A stretch of DNA of 64,000 nucleotides from Chimaeribacter californicus (GTDB lineage: Bacteria > Pseudomonadota > Gammaproteobacteria > Enterobacterales > Enterobacteriaceae). Made by a program: the position numbers and the translations under genes. Below, in pieces: positions 54,307-64,000 of the stretch; position 1 is the first letter of the stretch, and every line of letters starts with the position of its first letter. The notes under the pieces are model-generated. The model was not told where the DNA came from and made no database searches. It saw only the letters and a program-made list of their open reading frames with translations. Location: positions 248,001 to 312,000 of the forward strand of contig NZ_PJZF01000003.1 of assembly GCF_002858675.1 (NCBI RefSeq), given 5' to 3'.

Positions 54307-57246
54307 TCACACCGGGACGTCACCGCCCTGCTCTGCCGCTTCGGCGGCCTCACGTTCAGCGCGTTCACGGGCGCGCTGTTCGGCCTGGCGGATCTGGCGG
54401 GTGCGTGCGCTGTAGTAGGCCAGCGTCGTGCGCAGGGTGTCGAGGGTCACCGGTTTTGACAGGCAGTTGTCCATGCCTGCCTCGATACAGCGCTGCTTCT
54501 CCTCGGCCAGGGCGTTGGCCGTGACGCCAATCACCGGGCGGATGTAATCCATCTGCCGCAGCCGCTGGGTCAGGCGATAGCCGTCCATCTTCGGCATGTT
54601 GACGTCCGTCAGCACGATATCAATGGTGTTGCAGCGCATCACCTCCAGCGCGTCCAGCCCGTCGTTGGCAGTCAGGATCTGGTAGCCGAGCGAGCCGAGC
54701 TGGTCGGCCAGCAGGCGGCGGTTGATCGGGTGGTCATCCACCACCAGCAGCTGGATCTCGTGGTTCGCCTGCTGGGTTTCGGCGTTGATCACCGGCAGTT
54801 GCAGCATCGCACGCGCGTGGCCCTCTTCCAGGTGGTAGAGGCGGTTAAACAGGCTGGTCAACTCCAGCGGCGTTGAGGTGCTGTGCAGCCAGTAGCCCGG
54901 GCGGGTCTCCACCGGCGGGCCGATATGCTCGAGCGAGAACTCGATCTGCGCCAGCAGCGACAGCGGGTGGTTCAGCGCGTAGTCGGTCAGCAGGATGTCG
55001 CTGTCATAGGTGATCATGCCCGGCTGGTAGCGCACCACGTCTGCGCCATGCTGGTTCAGCATCGGCTCCAGGTACGCCTCCAGCCGCGCATTGCGCACCG
55101 ACAGGATAATGCGTCGGCCCCGCCACAGGGTGCCGTCCGGCGGCGTGGCGAATTTGGCGTCATACATCGGCAGGCGCACGGTGAACAGGCTGCCCATCCC
55201 CGGTTCCGATTCTACGGCGATATCGCCATCCATCAGGTTAATCAGCTTCTCACAGATCGCCAGCCCCAGCCCGGTGCCCTGGAAGTGGCGCTGCACGCCG
55301 GTACCGACCTGGAAGAACGGATCAAACAGCCGCGGGATCTCTTTCGCCGGAATGCCGACGCCGGTGTCGCGCACGCGGAACTCCAGGTAGTTATCCCGGG
55401 TGCAGGCATGGAGCACGATGCAGCCGGTGTCGGTGAATTTGATGGCGTTATTGAGGATGTTGGAGAGCACCTGTTGCAGCCGCACCGGGTCACCGGAGAG
55501 GAACTCCGGCACATCGTGCTCAATAAAGCAGTAGAGGCCCAGACGCTTTTTCACCACCAGCGGCAGGTAGTTGCCGGCGATGTGGGTCACCACCTCCCGG
55601 CAGGAGAACTCGCGCGGCTCAATTTTCAGCTGTTCTGACTCAATCTTCGAGAAGTCGAGGATGTCGCTGATGATTTTCAGCAGCAGGCCGGAGGAGTTGT
55701 TCATCGCCGTGACCAGCCGGTCAACCCCCTCCGGCAGTGCCTTGGTCTGCAACAGATCGAGGTTACCGATGATGCCGTACAGCGGGGTGCGCAGCTCATG
55801 GCTGACGGTCGCCAGGAACATCGATTTCGACTGGCTCGCCTGCTCGGCGGCGTTGGCCATCTCCTGCAATGACTCTTCCATCCTCACGCGCGCGCTGACG
55901 TCCACCAGCACGCAGATCGCCACATCCTCGTTGCGGTAGCGCGAATGCACGAAGCTCAGTTGCAGGTTGTTGTTATTGCTGGTGATCACATCCACAAAGT
56001 TGACCTGCTGGTCGCAGATGATGCGCGTAATGCGCTGGCGATCCTCGTGGGTCAGCATGTTGATGTAGTTGTGCGCCAGTTCGTTACTGAGGATGTTCAC
56101 GCCGTCACTGATGCGCAAAATAGAGATGCCGACCGGGGCCGATGCCACAATTTTGTGGTTGAACTGCTCGTTCTCCTCCAGCCGGAAGGCGTTCTCTTCC
56201 GCTGGGAAGAACATTTTCCGCTCAAACAACCACGCCAGGGTAAACAGCAGGATCGCCGAGAAGATGTTCAGCAGGAAAGCGTTGAGGATCAGGATTTTAA
56301 ATCTGTCCAGCAGGGTGCGCACCGGCAGCGAGTAGACGATGCTGAGCGTGGACGGCTGCAGGCTCTTTTTCATGATCAGGTCGTTGTACCCGTTCACATA
56401 GCCAAAGTAGCTGGCGGCGTCCGGGTAGCGACCCAGCATGGAGATGTAGCGCTCGCCCTCGCTGAAGCGCAGCAACGGCTCGTTGGAGGGCCCCAGCAGC
56501 GTGACGCCAATCGGCAGCGCGCTTGGGCTGGAGAAATCTTCCAGCCGCAGGATCTGCTCGATGCCGATCAGCGCCTCCAGTTTGTTGCCCACGTAGATCG
56601 GCGCCAGCACATAGAGGTAACCGACATCGGCGCGCGGGCCGGGGCTGACCCAGTAGAGGTTGTTGTCTTTCTCTTTGCTCTTGGCGTTACGGAATTTCAG
56701 GATGCGCTCATGCAGTGATTTCAGCACGTTTTCATGGTTGATCGGCCGGGTGGTGTTATTGATGTTGAAATCGGCCATGCAGAGGCTGTCGCCGCCGATG
56801 AAGAACACCCGGTTCAGGTCATAGGCAGCGGAGAAATTATCTTTCCAGTAATGCACGGTGTTGCTCAGTGACTGGAGCGAGTTGCGGTAGTCGCCGTTGA
56901 GCTGGGCGCAGTCGGAGTCACTGAACAGCGGGTAGATGCGCGGCTGGTTGGTTTTCCCGGCAAACACCCCGTTCAGGATGTCGAGGCCGTTGACCGTGCC
57001 GCTGAGGCGGTTCTCCGCCATATAGCGGATATCGCGCATGATGTCCGCCGAATGACGGAAGTAACTCTGGGCCTGATCGTAGTTGAGGTAATACTCCTGA
57101 CGGATCTGTGACTCTTTCTCGTGAAAGATGTTCAGGATGTAAAAGGTGGTCAGCAACGCGCCCAGTGACCAGAGCATAATGGCCAGTACCCGGAATAAGT
57201 AACGGGAAATTTTCAGCGTTGTGCGGAACGAAGCCAGATATTTCAA
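54307..57246 (-). CDS. rcsC: RcsC hybrid sensor histidine kinase
   Basis: 979 residues, about 30 longer than E. coli RcsC. It starts with TTG (57246), kept because the following residues KYLASFRTTLK match the family's N-terminus. Membrane segments are at about 18-40 and 318-341. A PAS-like region (about 360-450) precedes the dimerisation and phospho-acceptor helix with His483 in VSHELRTPL. ATP-binding motifs include SNILNNAIKFTD, RDTGVGIP and GTGLGLAI (about 595-664). The receiver domain (about 832-945) has VVDDHPINRR and Asp881 in TDVNMP. It autophosphorylates and passes phosphate to RcsD, then RcsB. The extra C-terminal tail (about 945-979) is rich in Arg, Glu and Ala and ends EQGGDVPV. The gene is convergent with rcsB. 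Confidence 0.97.
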   Translation of the reverse strand: MKYLASFRTTLKISRYLFRVLAIMLWSLGALLTTFYILNIFHEKESQIRQEYYLNYDQAQSYFRHSADIMRDIRYMAENRLSGTVNGLDILNGVFAGKTNQPRIYPLFSDSDCAQLNGDYRNSLQSLSNTVHYWKDNFSAAYDLNRVFFIGGDSLCMADFNINNTTRPINHENVLKSLHERILKFRNAKSKEKDNNLYWVSPGPRADVGYLYVLAPIYVGNKLEALIGIEQILRLEDFSSPSALPIGVTLLGPSNEPLLRFSEGERYISMLGRYPDAASYFGYVNGYNDLIMKKSLQPSTLSIVYSLPVRTLLDRFKILILNAFLLNIFSAILLFTLAWLFERKMFFPAEENAFRLEENEQFNHKIVASAPVGISILRISDGVNILSNELAHNYINMLTHEDRQRITRIICDQQVNFVDVITSNNNNLQLSFVHSRYRNEDVAICVLVDVSARVRMEESLQEMANAAEQASQSKSMFLATVSHELRTPLYGIIGNLDLLQTKALPEGVDRLVTAMNNSSGLLLKIISDILDFSKIESEQLKIEPREFSCREVVTHIAGNYLPLVVKKRLGLYCFIEHDVPEFLSGDPVRLQQVLSNILNNAIKFTDTGCIVLHACTRDNYLEFRVRDTGVGIPAKEIPRLFDPFFQVGTGVQRHFQGTGLGLAICEKLINLMDGDIAVESEPGMGSLFTVRLPMYDAKFATPPDGTLWRGRRIILSVRNARLEAYLEPMLNQHGADVVRYQPGMITYDSDILLTDYALNHPLSLLAQIEFSLEHIGPPVETRPGYWLHSTSTPLELTSLFNRLYHLEEGHARAMLQLPVINAETQQANHEIQLLVVDDHPINRRLLADQLGSLGYQILTANDGLDALEVMRCNTIDIVLTDVNMPKMDGYRLTQRLRQMDYIRPVIGVTANALAEEKQRCIEAGMDNCLSKPVTLDTLRTTLAYYSARTRQIRQAEQRARERAEREAAEAAEQGGDVPV

Positions 57247-57315
57247 TCGGATACCATCTTAATGTGTCGGGCCATTCAGGGCAGGCAGCGAACAGAATAC
57301 ACTACCGATCTGCCA

Positions 57316-57342
57316 TAAAAAAGCCAGCCCGCAGGCTGGCTT
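57316..57342 (-). terminator. Rho-independent terminator of gyrA
   Basis: On the minus strand, AAGCCAGCC pairs with GGCTGGCTT across a 4-nt loop, followed by TTTTATGG. It lies about 50 bp past the gyrA stop and separates gyrA from rcsC, so rcsC needs a promoter of its own in 57247-57315. TATTCT there is a possible -10, but no good -35 is visible. Confidence 0.88.
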
Positions 57343-57391
57343 CAAGACGCGTGGGCGGGGGAGAGCTCCGCCGCCCGGTTTAGTCATGCAA

Positions 57392-60058
<2,667 letters not shown>

Positions 60059-60086
60059 CTACTGAATGGTTCATCTGCCCGCTGCC

Positions 60087-60114
60087 TGTGGATAGGCAAA
60101 GGTGTAAAACTATA
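60087..60114 (-). promoter_or_regulatory. Possible gyrA promoter -10 and nearby DnaA-box-like site
   Basis: TATAGT at 60109-60114 (minus strand) is a plausible -10 about 66 bp before the gyrA start; no consensus -35 is present at 16-18 bp. CTATCCACA at 60087-60095 matches eight of nine positions of the DnaA box. Assignment rests on position and sequence only. Confidence 0.4.
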
Positions 60115-60223
60115 CCACAAACCGCCCATTCGTGGGAAACAAAGGCACCATTATGCCCCGGTTTTCATGCCTTTCCGGTGCGGGGGGCGCGCCACAAATC
60201 TGCCGCCGCGCCGCAGTAATATG

Positions 60224-60229
60224 TATAAT
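60224..60229 (+). promoter_or_regulatory. Probable ubiG promoter -10 box
   Basis: TATAAT, exact consensus, lies 35 bp upstream of the ubiG ATG and in the gap divergent from gyrA. The -35 region 17 bp upstream is GC-rich and not consensus. Confidence 0.5.
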
Positions 60230-60263
60230 CCGGGATATTGAAGGTTAAGGAGTGATAAAGCCG

Positions 60264-61004
60264 ATGAATGAACAGCACGCTGCACCGGCCGCTGCGCCGC
60301 AAAACGTTGACCAGAACGAAATCGCCAAATTTGAGGCCGTGGCCTCACGCTGGTGGGACCTGGAAGGGGAATTCAAGCCGCTGCACCGCATCAACCCGCT
60401 GCGCCTGAATTACATCATCACCCGCGCTGACGGCATTTTCGGCAAGAAGGTGCTGGACGTCGGCTGCGGCGGCGGCATCCTGGCCGAGAGCATGGCGCGC
60501 GAGGGCGCGGACGTCACCGGGCTGGACATGGGGGCCGAGCCGTTGCAGGTGGCGCGCCTGCATGCGCTGGAGGCGGGCGTCACGCTCAATTACGTGCAGG
60601 AGACGGTAGAGGCGCACGCCGAGGCCAACCCGCAGCAGTATGACGTGGTGACCTGCATGGAGATGCTGGAGCACGTGCCGGACCCGGCGTCCGTGGTGAT
60701 CGCCTGCGCCAAGCTGGTGAAACCGGGCGGCCATGTCTTCTTCTCTACCCTGAACCGCAACAACAAAGCCTGGCTGATGGCGATTGTCGGCGCGGAGTAT
60801 GTGCTGAAGATGGTGCCGAAGGGCACGCATGACATCAAAAAGTTCATCAAGCCGTCTGAGCTGCTGCACTGGGTCGATCACACCCCGCTGGTGGAGCGCC
60901 ATATCATCGGCCTGCACTACAACCCGCTGACCAACCGCTTCAAGCTGGCGCCGAATGTGGACGTCAACTACATGGTGCATACGCAGTACCCGGCCCCGCG
61001 CTGA
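60264..61004 (+). CDS. ubiG: Ubiquinone biosynthesis O-methyltransferase UbiG
   Basis: 246 residues from the ATG at 60264. TAAGGAG lies 11-12 nt upstream; a GTG 12 nt upstream overlaps this Shine-Dalgarno and is less likely. UbiG uses S-adenosylmethionine for the two O-methylations of ubiquinone synthesis. The family's N-terminal block [19 protein letters not shown] is at about 19-37. The SAM-binding motif I is [13 protein letters not shown] (about 63-75), then TGLDMG, and [12 protein letters not shown]. The length matches E. coli UbiG (240). It is monocistronic: it diverges from gyrA, and a 491-bp gap follows. In E. coli the autotransporter gene yfaL lies in that gap; here it is absent. Confidence 0.97.
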   Translation: MNEQHAAPAAAPQNVDQNEIAKFEAVASRWWDLEGEFKPLHRINPLRLNYIITRADGIFGKKVLDVGCGGGILAESMAREGADVTGLDMGAEPLQVARLHALEAGVTLNYVQETVEAHAEANPQQYDVVTCMEMLEHVPDPASVVIACAKLVKPGGHVFFSTLNRNNKAWLMAIVGAEYVLKMVPKGTHDIKKFIKPSELLHWVDHTPLVERHIIGLHYNPLTNRFKLAPNVDVNYMVHTQYPAPR

Positions 61005-61303
61005 CCGGCGCTCTGCCACATTTAATGCCGCTCCGCCAGCGCTTTTTTAAGAATTACCGCAGCCCGGCGGGCGGCATATCCGAATAAATCTTTATTTTTA
61101 GGCATTTGGCACGCGCCGTTGCAGAAATACGCGTTTTTAGAATAGTAAACCACATCAATATAGCGATTTTTTCTAACGTTTAATAAATCAGCAGTCGATC
61201 AAGTTTTGAAAAAATATAAGAATTTCCTATCGAAGATATTGACAGCGCAGCCACGCCAGCGCTGCTGGGCGTTTCACCGTTGCTTCACATTTTAACCCCC
61301 AAG

Positions 61304-61312
61304 TTATCCACA
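61304..61312 (+). promoter_or_regulatory. DnaA box upstream of nrdA
   Basis: TTATCCACA is an exact consensus DnaA box, about 22 bp before the predicted -35. In E. coli, nrdAB is controlled by DnaA sites in the same place. Confidence 0.75.
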
Positions 61313-61333
61313 ATCTCCGGCGGTTTTGTCCCC

Positions 61334-61362
61334 TTGTCAATTCACTGAACTGACACTATCTT
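61334..61362 (+). promoter_or_regulatory. Predicted nrdAB promoter
   Basis: TTGTCA (61334-61339) and TATCTT (61357-61362) with an ideal 17-bp spacer. This predicts transcription from about 61369, a 5' leader of about 125 nt. The -10 lies within NrdR box 1. Confidence 0.65.
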
Positions 61363-61367
61363 GTTAG
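61352..61367 (+). promoter_or_regulatory. NrdR box 1
   Basis: GACACTATCTTGTTAG is an imperfect match to the NrdR consensus palindrome. It starts 31 bp before box 2, that is three helical turns, the spacing expected for paired NrdR sites. It overlaps the predicted -10. Confidence 0.7.
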
Positions 61368-61382
61368 CCGAACTGACGACAC

Positions 61383-61398
61383 CCACAATATATTGTGT
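61383..61398 (+). promoter_or_regulatory. NrdR box 2
   Basis: It contains the perfect palindrome CACAATATATTGTG (61384-61397), a strong NrdR site just downstream of the predicted start of transcription. The ATP/dATP-sensing repressor NrdR would bind both boxes cooperatively. Confidence 0.8.
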
Positions 61399-61495
61399 TT
61401 ATATCCTGACCAACTGCCTATACTTCGTTTGCTGCTGCGCATTATGCTGCGCGGTGCGGCGCTGGCCGTTTATAAACCTTTAAGGTACGCACCCC

Positions 61496-63781
61496 ATGAA
61501 CCAGAGTCTGCTTGTTACTAAACGTGATGGCCGCAAAGAACGCATCAATCTTGATAAAATCCACCGTGTCATCGACTGGGCCGCGGAAGGGCTGCAAAAC
61601 GTCTCCGTTTCCCAGGTAGAGCTGCGTTCCCACATCCAGTTTTATGACGGCATCAAAACCGCCGACATCCATGAAACCATCATCAAAGCCGCCGCGGACC
61701 TGATCTCGCGTGACGCGCCGGACTACCAGTACCTGGCTGCCCGCCTGGCGATCTTCCACCTGCGTAAGAAAGCCTACGGCCAGTTTGAGCCGCCAAAACT
61801 GCTTGAGCACGTCAGCCGCATGATTGACCTGGGCAAGTACGATAAACATCTGCTGGAAGACTACACGGCTGAAGAGTTCGAGCAGATGGACAGCTTTATC
61901 GACCACTGGCGCGACATGACCTTCTCCTACGCCGCCGTGAAGCAGCTGGAAGGCAAGTACCTGGTGCAGAACCGCGTGACCGGCGAGATCTACGAAAGCG
62001 CCCAGTTCCTCTACATCCTGGTGGCGGCGTGCCTGTTCTCCAACTACCCGCGTGAGACGCGCCTGGATTACATCAAGCGCTTCTACGACGCGATCTCAAC
62101 CTTCAAAATCTCGCTGCCGACCCCGATCATGTCCGGCGTGCGTACCCCGACCCGTCAGTTCAGCTCCTGCGTGCTGATTGAGTGCGGCGACAGCCTCGAC
62201 TCGATCAACGCCACCTCCAGCGCCATTGTGAAATATGTCTCCCAGCGTGCCGGCATCGGCATCAACGCCGGTCGCATCCGTGCGCTGGGCAGCCCGATCC
62301 GCGGCGGCGAGGCCTTCCACACCGGCTGTATCCCGTTCTATAAGCACTTCCAGACCGCGGTGAAATCCTGCTCGCAGGGCGGCGTGCGCGGCGGTGCGGC
62401 CACCCTGTTCTACCCGATGTGGCACCTGGAAGTGGAAAGCCTGCTGGTGCTGAAAAACAACCGCGGCGTGGAAGGCAACCGCGTGCGCCACATGGACTAC
62501 GGCGTGCAGCTCAACAAGCTGATGTACCAGCGCCTGGTGAAAAACGAAGACATCACCCTGTTCAGCCCGTCTGACGTGCCGGGGCTGTATGACGCCTTCT
62601 TCGCCGATCAGGATGAATTTGAGCGCCTGTACACCAAATATGAGCAGGATGAGAGCATCCGCAAGCAGCGCATCAAAGCGGTTGAGCTGTTCTCCCTGAT
62701 GATGCAGGAGCGCGCCTCCACCGGCCGTATCTACATCCAGAACGTGGACCACTGCAACACCCACAGCCCGTTTGACCCGGCCATCGCGCCGGTGCGCCAG
62801 TCCAACCTCTGCCTGGAGATTGCGCTGCCGACCAAACCGCTGGAAGACGTCAACGACGAGAACGGCGAAATCGCCCTGTGTACCCTCTCCGCCTTCAACC
62901 TGGGCGCGATTGAGAGCCTGGACGATCTGGAAGAGCTGGCTACCCTGGCGGTGCGTGCGCTCGACGCGCTGCTCGACTACCAGGACTACCCGATCCCGGC
63001 CGCCAAACGCGGCGCAATGGGCCGCCGCACCCTGGGTATCGGCGTGATCAACTACGCCTACTACCTGGCGAAAAACGGCGTGCGTTACTCCGACGGCAGC
63101 GCCAACAACCTGACGCACCGCACTTTTGAGGCGATCCAGTACTACCTGCTGAAAGCCTCGAACAACCTGGCGAAAGAGCAAAGTGCCTGCCCGTGGTTCA
63201 ACGAAACCACCTACGCACAGGGCATCATGCCGGTGGACACCTACAAGCGTGACCTGGACGCGGTATGCAGTGAGCCGCTGCACCTCGACTGGGACAGCCT
63301 GCGTGCCGACATCAAAGAGTTCGGCCTGCGTAACTCCACGCTCTCAGCCCTGATGCCGTCCGAGACTTCGTCGCAGATCTCCAACGCCACCAACGGCATC
63401 GAGCCGCCGCGCGGCCACGTCAGCATCAAGCAGTCGAAAGACGGCATCCTGCGCCAGGTGGTGCCGGAGTATGAGCGCCTGAAAGACGCCTACGAACTGC
63501 TGTGGGAAATGCCGAACAACGACGGCTACCTGCAACTGGTCGGCGTGATGCAGAAGTTCATCGACCAGGCGATCTCGTCCAACACCAACTATGACCCGTC
63601 ACGTTTTGCGGGCAACAAGGTGCCGATGAAGCAGCTGCTGAAAGACCTGCTCACCGCCTACAAGTTCGGCGTGAAAACGCTCTACTACCAAAACACCCGT
63701 GACGGCGCGGAAGATGCCCAGGATGACCTGGCCCCGTCGATTCAGGATGACGGCTGCGAAAGCGGCGCCTGCAAGATTTAA
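61496..63781 (+). CDS. nrdA: Ribonucleoside-diphosphate reductase 1 subunit alpha
   Basis: 761 residues, the same length as E. coli NrdA. The class Ia large subunit reduces ribonucleoside diphosphates for DNA synthesis. The N-terminal ATP-cone (about 5-95) senses ATP/dATP. Active-site residues are all present in E. coli numbering: Cys225 (SSCVLIE), Cys439 and Glu441 (NLCLEI) and Cys462 (LCTLSAF). The C-terminal redox pair is Cys754 and Cys759 in CESGACKI. The radical-transfer tyrosines are in [10 protein letters not shown]. The ATG at 61496 lies after TTTAAGGTACGCACCCC (AAGG). It is first in the nrdAB operon, under the NrdR/DnaA region upstream. Confidence 0.98.
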   Translation: MNQSLLVTKRDGRKERINLDKIHRVIDWAAEGLQNVSVSQVELRSHIQFYDGIKTADIHETIIKAAADLISRDAPDYQYLAARLAIFHLRKKAYGQFEPPKLLEHVSRMIDLGKYDKHLLEDYTAEEFEQMDSFIDHWRDMTFSYAAVKQLEGKYLVQNRVTGEIYESAQFLYILVAACLFSNYPRETRLDYIKRFYDAISTFKISLPTPIMSGVRTPTRQFSSCVLIECGDSLDSINATSSAIVKYVSQRAGIGINAGRIRALGSPIRGGEAFHTGCIPFYKHFQTAVKSCSQGGVRGGAATLFYPMWHLEVESLLVLKNNRGVEGNRVRHMDYGVQLNKLMYQRLVKNEDITLFSPSDVPGLYDAFFADQDEFERLYTKYEQDESIRKQRIKAVELFSLMMQERASTGRIYIQNVDHCNTHSPFDPAIAPVRQSNLCLEIALPTKPLEDVNDENGEIALCTLSAFNLGAIESLDDLEELATLAVRALDALLDYQDYPIPAAKRGAMGRRTLGIGVINYAYYLAKNGVRYSDGSANNLTHRTFEAIQYYLLKASNNLAKEQSACPWFNETTYAQGIMPVDTYKRDLDAVCSEPLHLDWDSLRADIKEFGLRNSTLSALMPSETSSQISNATNGIEPPRGHVSIKQSKDGILRQVVPEYERLKDAYELLWEMPNNDGYLQLVGVMQKFIDQAISSNTNYDPSRFAGNKVPMKQLLKDLLTAYKFGVKTLYYQNTRDGAEDAQDDLAPSIQDDGCESGACKI

Positions 63782-63787
63782 CACAGG

Positions 63788-63811
63788 GGGGCCGGGTGAA
63801 TGCCCGGCCCC
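63788..63811 (+). other. Intergenic hairpin between nrdA and nrdB
   Basis: GGGGCCGGG pairs perfectly with CCCGGCCCC across a 6-nt loop in the 53-bp gap between the genes. There is no U run, so it is more likely an mRNA-stability or processing element, or a partial attenuator, than a terminator. It could set the NrdA:NrdB ratio. Confidence 0.5.
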
Positions 63812-63834
63812 TGCTGACAGACAGGATTTGCACT

Positions 63835-64000
63835 ATGGCCTATACCACGTTTTCCCAGACTAAAAACAACCAGCTGCTGGAGCCGATGTTCTTCGGCCAG
63901 CCGGTGAACGTTGCCCGCTTTGACCAGCAGAAACACGCGATCTTTGAGAAGCTGATCGAGAAGCAGCTCTCCTTCTTCTGGCGACCGGAAGAGGTGGACG
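63835..64000 (+). CDS. nrdB: Ribonucleoside-diphosphate reductase 1 subunit beta, N-terminal part
   Basis: The ATG at 63835 follows ACAGGA. The 55 residues in the window ([20 protein letters not shown] and on to FFWRPEEVD) match the start of class Ia NrdB, which carries the diiron-tyrosyl radical cofactor used by NrdA. The metal ligands and radical Tyr lie beyond the right edge. It is the second gene of the nrdAB operon. Confidence 0.95.
   Translation, partial: MAYTTFSQTKNNQLLEPMFFGQPVNVARFDQQKHAIFEKLIEKQLSFFWRPEEVD

Larger units (their letters stand above)
61005..61495. promoter_or_regulatory. Intergenic region between ubiG and nrdA
   Basis: The first 50 bp contain a short CGCT/AGCG stem followed by six T (about 61029-61047), a weak terminator candidate for ubiG. 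The middle is AT-rich. The last 200 bp hold a DnaA box, an nrdA promoter and two NrdR boxes, listed separately. No gene is visible. Confidence 0.6.

Overview
The window is an Enterobacterales chromosome segment. The conserved backbone rcsD-rcsB / rcsC / gyrA / ubiG / nrdA-nrdB occupies its right quarter. Family-level matches such as RcsB Asp56, GyrA Tyr122, and NrdA Cys225/439/462/754/759 in E. coli numbering make that assignment firm. The genus is not determined. The coding DNA is GC-rich, and the layout differs from E. coli: there is no ompC/micF next to rcsD and no yfaL between ubiG and nrdA.

Positions 1-48,744 hold six consecutive minus-strand genes for very large proteins built of about 95-100-residue bacterial Ig-like (Big_13-like) modules. 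The proteins have lengths of at least 5,888 (cut by the left edge), 2,145, 1,852, 1,559, 1,778 and 2,177 residues. I call them Ig-array proteins 1-6 from left to right; transcription runs 6 to 1. Proteins 2-6 end in a common type I secretion (T1SS)-like tail of about 160 residues with two GGSGxDT nonapeptides. Proteins 1 and 6 carry a BapA-prefix-like N-terminal domain, and protein 1 adds a Gly/Ala-rich hydrophobic segment. Proteins 2-5 keep only a short SR-x-SG-type leader before the modules. Each gene has its own Shine-Dalgarno sequence (AGAGGC type), and genes 2-6 each have a hairpin just after the stop codon, so they look like separate transcription units. No T1SS transporter genes lie in the window.

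The main discovery signal is the internal order of this cluster. The modules fall into four recurring types (A, B, C, D) arranged in a tetrad super-repeat. Protein 2 matches modules 20-38 of protein 1 one to one. Proteins 3-6 are shorter mosaics with partial co-linearity. Genes 5 and 6 share an apparently identical tract of about 725 bp, which indicates recent gene conversion or duplication. Conserved blocks are also found in the AT-rich regions upstream of several members.

To the right, 49,238-50,880 encodes a DUF4186 protein and a YbjJ-like MFS transporter that ends 22 bp before rcsD. rcsD and rcsB overlap by 8 bp. rcsC converges on rcsB across a shared terminator. gyrA lies upstream of rcsC on the same strand, separated by a terminator. 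ubiG diverges from gyrA. nrdA has a promoter with two NrdR boxes and a DnaA box, followed by the start of nrdB at the window edge. The Rcs phosphorelay is an envelope-stress and surface/biofilm regulator in this order. Its proximity to a giant surface-protein cluster is suggestive, but no Rcs-dependent site was identified.
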